Source: a virus
Direction: 5' to 3' (one strand)
DNA: 20,652 nucleotides
IMG/VR virus record: IMGVR_UViG_3300042881_002879
Location: 1 to 20,652 of that record
The translations under genes and the position numbers were made by a program. Of the stretch, positions 13,001 through 19,959 are shown in pieces. Each line of letters begins with the position of its first letter. Position 1 is the first letter of the stretch. The notes under the pieces were generated by a model, which was not told where the DNA came from, ran no database searches, and saw nothing but the letters and a program-made list of their open reading frames with translations.

Positions 13001-15416
13001 ACTGGCTATAGATTTGCTCTTGAAGGGCATGACGCAGGACCAACAGACAGCGGCTCTGGAGTCCATCAAAGAGTCGGTAGCGCAGGCCAAGGCCATCCAA
13101 AAACAACGCATTGGCGAGAACGTCCAAGTCGTGGTTCAGGCTCTCAAGAAGTTGGAAGCGGACATCCGCGACCGCTACGATGAGGTGGGCAACAAGATCG
13201 AAAAGCGTGTGGCCACCATCAAGGATGGCAAAGACGGCTCGAATGGCGTCAATGGCAAGGACGGCAAAGACGGTCGGCCAGGTCGTGACGGTGGTCAAGG
13301 CCCACGCGGCAATGATGGCTTAAACGGCAATGATGGCCGCGACGGCGAGGACGGCGTGTCGGTCACGGACGCGCACATCGACTTTGACGGCAGTCTGGTG
13401 ATCAGTCTGTCGTCTGGCCGCACGATTAACGTGGGCGAGGTGGTGGCCCCCGACTTGGCCGAGAAGATCAAGGTGATCACGAACGGCGGCGGCACAAGCC
13501 AAGGCGTGCTGGATACGCTGGCCAGCTTGCAAACACAGATTGACAACATTCCAGGTGGTGGAGATGTAGTTGGCCCTGCTTCTGCGACTGATAGCAGCTT
13601 GGTGGCTTTTAATGGCACAACGGGCAAGCTGATCAAGCAAGCTGCAACGGTGACCGTTGCCCAGGGCGGTACAGGCACGGCATCCCCCGCCTTGGTTGCG
13701 GGAACAAACGTCACGATCACAGGCGCATGGCCTAACCAAACGATCAACGCTTCTGGCGGTGGTACGGTGACATCTGTGGATGTGTCGGGCGGCACAACAG
13801 GCTTAACGACCTCCGGCGGCCCGGTTACTACATCAGGAACAATCACTCTTGCGGGTACTTTGGCAATTGCCAATGGCGGCACTGGCCAAACGACTGCGGC
13901 TGCCGCAATTACTGCTTTGACAGGCACTCAAACCTCTGGGCAGTATTTACGCTCCAACGGCACCAATGCCGTGCTGGCGGCAATCCAAGCTGCGGATGTC
14001 CCTACGCTGAATCAAAATACCACAGGCACTGCCGCTAACGTCACAGGTACGGTTGCGGTTGCCAATGGTGGTACAGGTGTTACGACATCTACAGGCACTG
14101 GCAACGTGGTTCTGTCTACCTCGCCAACACTAGTGACGCCTGCACTTGGCACACCATCATCGGGGGTGGTCACCAACCTTACTGGCACTGCTTCCATCAA
14201 CATCAACGGCACTGTGGGCGCTACAACGGCCTCTACGGGTGCGTTCACATCGTTGTCGGCGACTGGTGTGACAACATTCTCCGCTGGCACTGTGAGCGCC
14301 CCCGCCATCACCACATCGGGCGACACCAACACAGGCATTTTCTTCCCTGCTGCTGACACCATTGCTTTTGCTGAAGGTGGTGTGGAGGCTATGAGAATTG
14401 ATAGCTCTGCAAACGTAGGTATTGGGACCAATTCGCCCACGGCAAAACTTGATGTTTTAACTAGCATTAATTTGTCTGGTCAAAATTACCTGAACGCAGC
14501 GTATGACATTGGCGGCGGTGTTGGCTGGGTTAGTGGCTACAACGTCACATATTCATCTTCTGATATCCGAAACGTAGTTACTGGTGCGTTAACTGGCCTT
14601 GTCTATGGCAGTGCTGGCTTTCAGTTTTACACAAATGCAAGCGCAGCAGGTGGAACTGCGGCGTCTGAACGGATGCGTATCAACTCCTCCGGCAACGTGG
14701 GGATTGGGACGAGTTCGCCTCAAGCAAAACTGGCAGTTTCCAATGCTGGTGCGGCAGGTCTTGAGTTCTTCACAAACTACCCCGGTGGTGGTGTTGGCAC
14801 TTATATTCAGAGCTTTAATAGAAGTGCTGTCGCGTACTCCAACACGGCATACGATGCAGCACAACACGCCTTCTTTACCTCTGGAACCGAACGTATGCGC
14901 CTCGACTCCAGCGGTAACTTGCTGGTGGGGACTACGAGTAATGCAAATAACGCAAGGATTAATGTCCAAGGCGCTTCTGGGGCGCGCCCTATGGATGCAA
15001 GAAGTCCAGCCACTACAGGCTCTAGCATTACTATGATTGCTTTTTATGATGGATCAAATGATTTCTGCGGTCAAATCACTATTGATGCAGGTGCAAACAC
15101 AACGCAGTACAACACCTCATCCGACTACCGTTTGAAAAACACCATTGCGCCAATGACAGGTGCTTTGGAAAAGGTGGCTTTGCTCAAGCCCGTCACTTAC
15201 AAGTGGAATTCAAATGGCTCAGATGGTCAGGGTTTTATTGCTCACGAGTTGGCTAAAGTCTGCCCTGATGCAGTAGTTGGCGCAAAAGACGCAATTGATG
15301 CTGATGGCAAGCCTGTCTACCAAGGCATTGACACATCATTTCTTGTGGCAACCCTTGCAGCAGCCATTCAAGAACTCAAAGCAGAGTTTGACGCATACAA
15401 AGCAACCCACCCTTAA
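12987..15416 (+). CDS. Tail fibre: collagen-like stalk, GGTG repeats, S74 chaperone
   Basis: An 809-residue fibre. An N-terminal helical adaptor (about 1-78) joins a perfect collagen-like run with Gly at every third position from 81 to 123 (15 triplets). A beta-rich shaft follows with GGTG motifs (227-230, 297-300, 361-364). Three related repeats begin at MRIDSSANVG (469), MRINSSGNVG (563) and MRLDSSGNLL (637). The C-terminus (about 711-809) is a peptidase S74 intramolecular chaperone: SDYRLK gives the Ser712/Lys717 dyad, followed by QGFIAHEL (748-755). Family members cleave themselves off after the trimer folds, so the released fibre would end near 711. AGGAG (12974-12978) precedes the ATG. 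It probably binds host surface polysaccharide or protein. Base composition becomes more A/T-rich downstream of about 14400. Confidence 0.88.
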   Translation: MDADKLAIDLLLKGMTQDQQTAALESIKESVAQAKAIQKQRIGENVQVVVQALKKLEADIRDRYDEVGNKIEKRVATIKDGKDGSNGVNGKDGKDGRPGRDGGQGPRGNDGLNGNDGRDGEDGVSVTDAHIDFDGSLVISLSSGRTINVGEVVAPDLAEKIKVITNGGGTSQGVLDTLASLQTQIDNIPGGGDVVGPASATDSSLVAFNGTTGKLIKQAATVTVAQGGTGTASPALVAGTNVTITGAWPNQTINASGGGTVTSVDVSGGTTGLTTSGGPVTTSGTITLAGTLAIANGGTGQTTAAAAITALTGTQTSGQYLRSNGTNAVLAAIQAADVPTLNQNTTGTAANVTGTVAVANGGTGVTTSTGTGNVVLSTSPTLVTPALGTPSSGVVTNLTGTASININGTVGATTASTGAFTSLSATGVTTFSAGTVSAPAITTSGDTNTGIFFPAADTIAFAEGGVEAMRIDSSANVGIGTNSPTAKLDVLTSINLSGQNYLNAAYDIGGGVGWVSGYNVTYSSSDIRNVVTGALTGLVYGSAGFQFYTNASAAGGTAASERMRINSSGNVGIGTSSPQAKLAVSNAGAAGLEFFTNYPGGGVGTYIQSFNRSAVAYSNTAYDAAQHAFFTSGTERMRLDSSGNLLVGTTSNANNARINVQGASGARPMDARSPATTGSSITMIAFYDGSNDFCGQITIDAGANTTQYNTSSDYRLKNTIAPMTGALEKVALLKPVTYKWNSNGSDGQGFIAHELAKVCPDAVVGAKDAIDADGKPVYQGIDTSFLVATLAAAIQELKAEFDAYKATHP

Positions 15417-15425
15417 GGAACCACT

Positions 15426-15725
15426 ATGACCACCACTTGGAAAATTACACAGACCGACTACCAAACTGCTGACGGTTTCATCACCACAGCCCACTGGACT
15501 GCTACAGCAGTGGATGGGAAATACACAGCCTCTATCTATTCCACTTGCAGCTTTGCCACTGCTACACCATCCATCCCTTACGCCAGCGTGACTGAGCAAG
15601 AGGTGTTGGCTTGGTGCTGGAACAACGGCGTGGACAAAGACGCAACAGAGGCTTCTCTGGCTGCCCAAATTGCATTGCAACAAAATCCAGTGACATCCAC
15701 TGGAACACCCTGGAGCGCAACATGA
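15426..15725 (+). CDS. Small conserved fibre-associated protein (unassigned)
   Basis: A 99-residue protein starting MTTTWKITQTDYQTADGF. It has a beta-sandwich-like N-terminal half (WTATAVDGKYTASIYSTCSF, near 24-43) and a helical end (VTEQEVLAWCWNNGVDKDAT, near 55-74). Similar small proteins follow fibre genes in many aquatic phages, and I recall them as a DUF family (possibly DUF7936), but that name is uncertain. AAGGA (15415-15419) overlaps the stop of the fibre gene. Its TGA overlaps the ATG of the lipoprotein gene (ATGA). It may attach to or help assemble the fibre; this is inferred from position only. Confidence 0.6.
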   Translation: MTTTWKITQTDYQTADGFITTAHWTATAVDGKYTASIYSTCSFATATPSIPYASVTEQEVLAWCWNNGVDKDATEASLAAQIALQQNPVTSTGTPWSAT

Positions 15726-16291
15726 AATTACTTGCCCTTGCAGTTTGTTCTGTGGCCCTGACAGGCTGCGCCACTGCCGAATATGCAGCGTATGCTGACA
15801 TCCACAAGGCCCAAGCAGCCTCTCAAACGGCCCGGTATCAGGCGCTGGCTGACATTGCCAAGCAAGGTGATACCGCCGCCAAAGTTGCTGCTGTAATGTC
15901 TTTGCAAATGGGTGGGCAACAGCAGCAAGCCAGCCCGATTGCTGCGCCCAAGTCTTTCGGCGATCACCTGCTTCAGTGGACTTCTGTGTTGCTGCCCACT
16001 GCTACCCAAATTTACAGCGTAGGCAAACAAGCCCAGGTTGGTATTGCACAAAGCAACAACGCAACAGCTTTGGGTGTCAGTACCAACGCAGCGTTTGTCG
16101 GCATTGCTGGCAAGATTCAAGCGCCAGCAGCCAACGTGACCACTACAAACACAACGACTACAACGACCAGCACAGATAGCACGCACGCTCCGACTGTTGT
16201 CACTCAGCCAGCACCGATCATTGTCACCCAGCCAGCGCCCGTGATTGTGCCAACCACAGTCAACAACATCACACCCGCAACAGTGCCATGA
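15722..16291 (+). CDS. Pro/Thr-rich outer-membrane lipoprotein, spanin candidate
   Basis: A 189-residue protein. The N-terminus MKLLALAVCSVALTGC is a lipoprotein signal peptide with lipobox LTGC and the lipidated cysteine at 16; the next residue is Ala, which favours outer-membrane sorting. A helical region follows (about 22-60, Ala/Gln-rich). The C-terminal third is a Thr-rich run (about 139-152) and two VTQPAP repeats (160-165 and 168-173), so it is proline-rich like Rz1-type outer spanins, though those are usually much shorter. The ATG at 15722 was chosen because it gives the signal peptide, has GGAG 7 nt upstream and forms an ATGA overlap with the preceding gene. An earlier in-frame start would mask the lipobox. 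The spanin role is inference. Confidence 0.65.
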   Translation: MKLLALAVCSVALTGCATAEYAAYADIHKAQAASQTARYQALADIAKQGDTAAKVAAVMSLQMGGQQQQASPIAAPKSFGDHLLQWTSVLLPTATQIYSVGKQAQVGIAQSNNATALGVSTNAAFVGIAGKIQAPAANVTTTNTTTTTTSTDSTHAPTVVTQPAPIIVTQPAPVIVPTTVNNITPATVP

Positions 16292-16467
16292 CCACTATTG
16301 ACAAAACAGATGCGCGTCTATCGACGCATGAAGAAATCTGCGCCCTCCGCTATGAGCAGATCAATGCACGGCTAAAGCGGATTGAAACAATCATGCTGCA
16401 AACTGCGGGTGTAATGATCCTGTCAATGGCTGGCACTATATTCAGTGCCATGTGGCTGCTCAAATGA
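16288..16467 (+). CDS. Small coiled-coil membrane protein (XhlA-like)
   Basis: A 59-residue protein read from ATG at 16288 to TGA at 16465-16467. The N-terminal half is a charged helix (RLSTHEEICALRYEQINARL, 10-29) and the C-terminal half (about 35-58) is a hydrophobic helix ending WLLK. This layout resembles small XhlA-type phage membrane proteins that work with holins, but I cannot confirm the family. Its ATG overlaps the stop of the lipoprotein gene and its own TGA overlaps the next ATG, so it is firmly embedded in a coupled lysis cassette. It probably sits in the inner membrane. Confidence 0.65.
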   Translation: MTTIDKTDARLSTHEEICALRYEQINARLKRIETIMLQTAGVMILSMAGTIFSAMWLLK

Positions 16468-16562
16468 AAGATTGGGCCATTGCATTTATTGCAGCGGCCA
16501 GTCTTGTTGGGTTTGTTGTCTGGTCCACAAGCATAATCGTGCCATTCGTATGGAGTCTGTGA
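16464..16562 (+). CDS. 32-residue single-pass membrane peptide
   Basis: Read from ATG at 16464 to TGA at 16560-16562. The sequence starts MKDWAIAFIAAASLVGF, is hydrophobic for about residues 4-30 and ends PFVWSL. A charged start and uninterrupted hydrophobic body fit one transmembrane helix. It overlaps the previous gene by 4 nt (ATGA) and the following ATG lies one base after its stop, so translation is continuous across the cassette. It could be a pinholin-like or accessory holin peptide; this is speculation. Confidence 0.55.
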   Translation: MKDWAIAFIAAASLVGFVVWSTSIIVPFVWSL

Positions 16563-16563
16563 A

Positions 16564-17013
16564 ATGTTACTTGAGCTTGCGGCGGCAAACGCAGCCTTTA
16601 ACGTCATTAAGCAGGCTCTCGCCAACGGCAAAGATTTGTCTGATATGGGGTCAAAGGTCTTTGACTACTTTGACAACAAAGCCGCAATTCAGCAGAAGGT
16701 CAACGAAAAAGGCAATAGGTCAGACATTGAGGAATTCTTTGCTTTGGAGAAACTCAACGCCCAAGAGGTTGAGTTGCGTGAACGGATGGTCTACGCTGGC
16801 AGGCCAGGTATGTGGCAAGACTGGCAGAAGTTCCAAGCTGCTGCGGCCCGCAGGCGCAGGGAATACAAAGAGGCTGAAATCAAGGCCATCAGGCTGCGCA
16901 AAAACAAGATGGACCGCTTGATTGAGTATTTTGCGATTGGCATTTCCACAGTCATTCTTGCTGCACTCTTAATCTACGGCATCGTCATTTACATGATGTA
17001 CATCCGAAAATGA
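16564..17013 (+). CDS. C-terminally anchored membrane protein, unassigned
   Basis: A 149-residue protein. The N-terminal region (MLLELAAANAAFNVIKQALA, 1-20, then GKDLSDMGSKVFDYFDNKAA, 22-41) looks like a conserved phage domain that I have seen in small podoviruses without a name. A highly charged helix (about 88-117, Arg/Lys/Glu-rich) leads to one transmembrane segment (about 122-145) near the C-terminus, so most of the protein lies on one side of the inner membrane. GGAG (16552-16555) precedes the ATG. It overlaps the next gene by 4 nt. Possible roles are a lysis regulator or an i-spanin partner, but neither is shown. Confidence 0.65.
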   Translation: MLLELAAANAAFNVIKQALANGKDLSDMGSKVFDYFDNKAAIQQKVNEKGNRSDIEEFFALEKLNAQEVELRERMVYAGRPGMWQDWQKFQAAAARRRREYKEAEIKAIRLRKNKMDRLIEYFAIGISTVILAALLIYGIVIYMMYIRK

Positions 17014-17618
17014 GCGACAAGACAGAATCCATCATTGACAAGGTGCTGGCCTATGTGGACAGCCCCTTCAAGCTGTTTGCAGCCATCCTGATGGGTGTCA
17101 TTGCCTTTTCTGGTTACTTCCTTTGGCAGAACCAAGAGTTTATGAGGGACGCTTACAAAGAGTCCAAGAAGCTGCCTGAGATCAACACATCCCGCGCTGA
17201 TGACGCCAGTTCGATGTTGCTCAAGAAGACGGGGGCTACGGTGGTGGCGGTGTTCAAGGTCAACCCCCTGTTCAACAGCCGGGTGCTGTACCGGGCTTAC
17301 ACCAAGGACGGGCGCGACAAGACGATTGAGGACATTGATGTGGGGCTGTTCAGCCAAAATACGTCCAACAACTCGGACGTTGTGAAGCTGATGACCAACG
17401 AAATCCCTTGTGGTGAATACCGCTACGCTCAGTCTGAGGTTGGGCTTTGGTATCTGGAAAAGGGCGTGGCGTACACCTGCCGGGTCAGCGTGCCGCCAGA
17501 CAGCCACCGTTTTGTGGGCCAAATCACAGTGGGATGGGCGCAGCAGCCGGAAAACCTTGACCAAGTTCGTTTCATGCTGGAGATCGCCAGCGCTATGCTA
17601 ACCAAAAGGGGTAATTGA
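17010..17618 (+). CDS. N-anchored periplasmic protein, unassigned
   Basis: A 202-residue protein with one transmembrane segment (about 22-39, KLFAAILMGVIAFSGYFLW) near the N-terminus, followed by an extracytoplasmic domain of about 160 residues. Two cysteines (134 in EIPCGEY and 157 in AYTCRVS) could form a disulfide outside the cell. The topology would suit an inner-membrane spanin or a lysis inhibitor, but no coiled coil of the usual Rz type is obvious, so it might instead be an exclusion or sensing protein. It overlaps the previous gene by 4 nt (ATGA) and is followed one base later by the holin gene. Function is not assigned. Confidence 0.65.
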   Translation: MSDKTESIIDKVLAYVDSPFKLFAAILMGVIAFSGYFLWQNQEFMRDAYKESKKLPEINTSRADDASSMLLKKTGATVVAVFKVNPLFNSRVLYRAYTKDGRDKTIEDIDVGLFSQNTSNNSDVVKLMTNEIPCGEYRYAQSEVGLWYLEKGVAYTCRVSVPPDSHRFVGQITVGWAQQPENLDQVRFMLEIASAMLTKRGN

Positions 17619-17619
17619 T

Positions 17620-18111
17620 ATGGATTGGCTTAAACAAATCGCACCCACCATTGCCACGGCAATGGGTGGCCCACTGGCGGGAATGGCTGTGTCGGCCATC
17701 TCAAAAGCCATTGGTGTTGACCCTGACAAAGTTGGTGACATGATCTCCAACAACAAGCTGTCGGCAGAGCAGATCGCCCAGGTCAAGATCGCCGAGATTG
17801 AGCTTCAGAAGCAAGCGCAAGAGCTGGGCCTGAACTTTGAGAAGCTGGAAGTTGAGGACCGAAAGTCAGCGCGGGAGATGCAGGCCACCACCCGCAGCCT
17901 GATGCCGCCCTTGCTTGCTGGCGCGGTGACCATTGGGTTCTTCGGCATCATGGTGATGATGTTTTTCAATCAAATCGACAGCGGCAACCCCGCTATCTTG
18001 ATGATGCTGGGCAGTTTGGGTACGGCGTGGACGGGCATCATCGCGTATTATTTCGGCTCATCTGCCGGGTCGCAGGCCAAGACCGACATTCTTTCTAGGA
18101 CAGCAAAATGA
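17620..18111 (+). CDS. 3-TM phage holin
   Basis: A 163-residue protein. It has an amphipathic N-terminal region (MDWLKQIAPTIATAMGGPLA, 1-20), a charged helix (about 51-87, including ELQKQAQELGLNFEKLEVED), then hydrophobic segments at about 96-116 and 125-145, and a conserved-looking end YYFGSSAGSQAKTDIL (143-158). This pattern matches the 'holin of 3TMs, for gene-transfer release' family (PF11351) as I know it. A holin would open the inner membrane so the downstream endolysin reaches the wall. AAGGGG (17606-17611) precedes the ATG. It overlaps the endolysin gene by 4 nt (ATGA). Confidence 0.75.
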   Translation: MDWLKQIAPTIATAMGGPLAGMAVSAISKAIGVDPDKVGDMISNNKLSAEQIAQVKIAEIELQKQAQELGLNFEKLEVEDRKSAREMQATTRSLMPPLLAGAVTIGFFGIMVMMFFNQIDSGNPAILMMLGSLGTAWTGIIAYYFGSSAGSQAKTDILSRTAK

Positions 18112-18698
18112 CCGAAGACCAACTCAAGGAAATGCACATCGACCCGTCTTGGCTGGAGCCTTTGACCGCTGCGTTTCAGCGTTTTGACATCAGCACCCCC
18201 GAGCGCCAGGCTGCGTTCATTGGTCAGTGCGCCCATGAGTCAGGCGGGTTCAAGACCCTGCAAGAAAACCTGAATTACAGCGCCAAAGGGTTGCACGCCA
18301 CTTGGCCAAGCCGCTTCGCGTCTGAAGCGGACGCACAACCTTTCCACCGCAACCCCGAGAAGATCGCCAACAAGGTCTATTCTGGCCGGATGGGCAACAC
18401 TGAGATGGGCGATGGCTGGAAGTATCGTGGCCGGGGGCTGATCCAGTTGACAGGCAAGGACAACTACCGCCTTGCCTCTGACGCCTTGGGCGTGGACTTT
18501 GTGGCCAATCCTGACTTGGTGCTGACCAAGGAAAATGCTGCCCTGACGGCAGCCTGGTACTGGAACAAGCGCGGCCTGAACAAAGAGGCCGATGCCAAGG
18601 ACTTCACCGGGATGACGAAGAAGATTAACGGCGGCGTTATCGGCTTGGAAGATCGCATCGCGCACATCAACACAGCCCTTAACGTCTTGACGGCATAA
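18108..18698 (+). CDS. GH19-type endolysin
   Basis: A 196-residue enzyme with the glycoside hydrolase 19 pattern found in chitinases and phage lysozymes: AHESGGF (42-48, catalytic Glu44), QENLNYSAKGL (52-62, second acid Glu53), the RGRGLIQLTGKDNY block (107-120) and KKINGG near 171-176. GH19 phage enzymes cleave the N-acetylglucosamine/N-acetylmuramic acid bond in peptidoglycan. No signal peptide or membrane anchor is seen, so it depends on the holin encoded immediately upstream, which it overlaps by 4 nt. The protein has normal length for a single-domain phage endolysin. Confidence is high. Confidence 0.92.
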   Translation: MTEDQLKEMHIDPSWLEPLTAAFQRFDISTPERQAAFIGQCAHESGGFKTLQENLNYSAKGLHATWPSRFASEADAQPFHRNPEKIANKVYSGRMGNTEMGDGWKYRGRGLIQLTGKDNYRLASDALGVDFVANPDLVLTKENAALTAAWYWNKRGLNKEADAKDFTGMTKKINGGVIGLEDRIAHINTALNVLTA

Positions 18699-18703
18699 AA
18701 CAC

Positions 18704-18943
18704 ATGACACCAGAACTGCAAAAGTACTATGAAGCCAGGTTTGACCTGTTTTCCCAAGAGGGTTGGCTTGACTTGATGGAAGACGTAGACGTAATGTTGG
18801 AGGCGATGAATAATGTCTCTACCATTGCGGATGAAAAAAGTCTACAATTTCGCAAAGGCGAGATTTCCATCCTGACTTGGCTGAAAACCCTGAAAGGGGT
18901 CAGCGAACGAGCATATGAGGATTTGAATGAGAAGAATGTTTGA
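18704..18943 (+). CDS. Conserved small phage protein, unassigned
   Basis: A 79-residue protein starting MTPELQKYYEARFDLFSQEG. The acidic body, the helix GWLDLMEDVDVMLEAMNNVS (20-39) and the RKGEISILTWLKTLKGVSE segment (50-68) recall small proteins encoded beside head genes in podoviruses, but I know no function. It lies 5 nt after the endolysin stop with no clear Shine-Dalgarno. Its 3' end overlaps the next gene by 17 nt. It is short, soluble and lacks cysteines. Confidence 0.7.
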   Translation: MTPELQKYYEARFDLFSQEGWLDLMEDVDVMLEAMNNVSTIADEKSLQFRKGEISILTWLKTLKGVSERAYEDLNEKNV

Positions 18944-19154
18944 ATTTGCCTGCGATTGCGGGCAGCGCACTGAGGCACTGGTTGATTATGAGACAGCCAG
19001 CGTGCAGTGTGGGTGCGGGGGGCTTGCCCACCGCATCATAAGCGCACCGAAGTTCAACCTTGAAGGTTGGTCTGGGCACTTCCCATCCGCTTACGGACGG
19101 TTTGAGCACAGGCACACTGAAAAGTTGAGCGCCGAGCGCAAAGCCAACTCATAA
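18927..19154 (+). CDS. FmdB-like zinc-ribbon protein
   Basis: A 75-residue protein starting MRRMFEFACDCG, with CxC knuckles at Cys9/Cys11 (CDCG) and Cys28/Cys30 (CGCGG), a compact zinc-ribbon layout like the N-terminus of FmdB-type regulators. The second half (HRIISAPKFNLEGWSGHFPS, 35-54) is typical of related phage proteins encoded before scaffold genes. An alternative start at 18936 would remove three residues; GAGG (18917-18920) favours the first ATG. It overlaps the previous gene by 17 nt. Its role, perhaps in regulation or head assembly, is unknown. Confidence 0.7.
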   Translation: MRRMFEFACDCGQRTEALVDYETASVQCGCGGLAHRIISAPKFNLEGWSGHFPSAYGRFEHRHTEKLSAERKANS

Positions 19155-19206
19155 GCGCCCAGCGCCGAGTTGATTATCCTACAACCATTTTGGCAGGAAC
19201 ATAAAT

Positions 19207-19938
19207 ATGTTGATTGACAATGAATCTGAGCCGCTAGGCGAACTCGAAATTGAAGAAGCTAAATCCGATCTTCCTGAGAAATACAGGGCCAAAAGTTTGG
19301 AAGAAGTTGTGCGGATGCACCAAGAGGCTGAAAAGCTGATTGGCAAGCAGGCCCAAGAGGTCGGCGAAGTCCGTAAATTAGCTGACGAGTTGCTCAAGCA
19401 AAACCTCAGTTCTAAGCAGCAACGTATTCAGGAGGAAGAGCCTGAAGTTGACTTTTTTGAGAACCCTCAAAAAGCAGTTCAAACGACGATTGATAGGCAC
19501 CCAGATGTTCTCGCGGCCCGCCAGGCGGGTCAAGATTTCAAACGGATGCAGATTCAGCAAAAGCTGGTGCATGACCATCCCGACTACGCACAGATAGCCG
19601 GGGATGCGGATTTCCAAAACTGGGTGAAGTCTTCGCCCGTGCGTTTGGGCCTATATGCAAAAGCTGATGGTGAGTTTGACTATGATTCGGCGAATGAGTT
19701 GTTGTCCACCTTCAAGCAGCTTCGCGGCGTCAGGGCCAAGGAATCCGAACAGGCAAGTACTGCTGTGCGGACCAAAAGCATGAAAGCTGCGCAAGTTGAT
19801 GTGGGTGGCTCCGGCGAGAGTTCAAAACGAGTCTACCGACGAGCCGACCTCATTCGTCTCAAGATGACAGACCCGGCAAGGTACGAAACACTGAGTGATG
19901 AAATCATGCAGGCGTACTCTGAAGGGCGTGTTCGATAA
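19207..19938 (+). CDS. Capsid scaffolding protein (probable)
   Basis: A 243-residue acidic protein directly before the major capsid gene, the usual place of the scaffold that guides prohead assembly and then leaves. The N-terminus is acidic (ESEPLGELEIEEAKSDLPEK, 6-25), followed by a coiled-coil-like region (EEVVRMHQEAEKLIGKQAQE, 32-51, then LADELLKQNL). The C-terminus carries a basic helix-loop-helix (KRVYRRADLIRLKMTD near 207-222, then DEIMQAYSEGRVR), similar to the coat-binding end of P22/T7-type scaffolds. AGGA (19195-19198) precedes the ATG. Sequence conservation is low in this family, so assignment rests on position and layout. Confidence 0.82.
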   Translation: MLIDNESEPLGELEIEEAKSDLPEKYRAKSLEEVVRMHQEAEKLIGKQAQEVGEVRKLADELLKQNLSSKQQRIQEEEPEVDFFENPQKAVQTTIDRHPDVLAARQAGQDFKRMQIQQKLVHDHPDYAQIAGDADFQNWVKSSPVRLGLYAKADGEFDYDSANELLSTFKQLRGVRAKESEQASTAVRTKSMKAAQVDVGGSGESSKRVYRRADLIRLKMTDPARYETLSDEIMQAYSEGRVR

Positions 19939-19959
19939 TTTAACTTTGGAGCTTTTACT

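Noticed and set aside
12023-13111. Long antisense open frame (362 codons) opposite the portal gene
   Set aside because: It is a shadow of the strongly supported portal frame; no promoter, ribosome site or domain is seen.
13295-13927. Antisense open frame (210 codons) opposite the fibre gene
   Set aside because: It arises from repetitive Gly/Thr codons of the fibre; the translated sequence is low-complexity.
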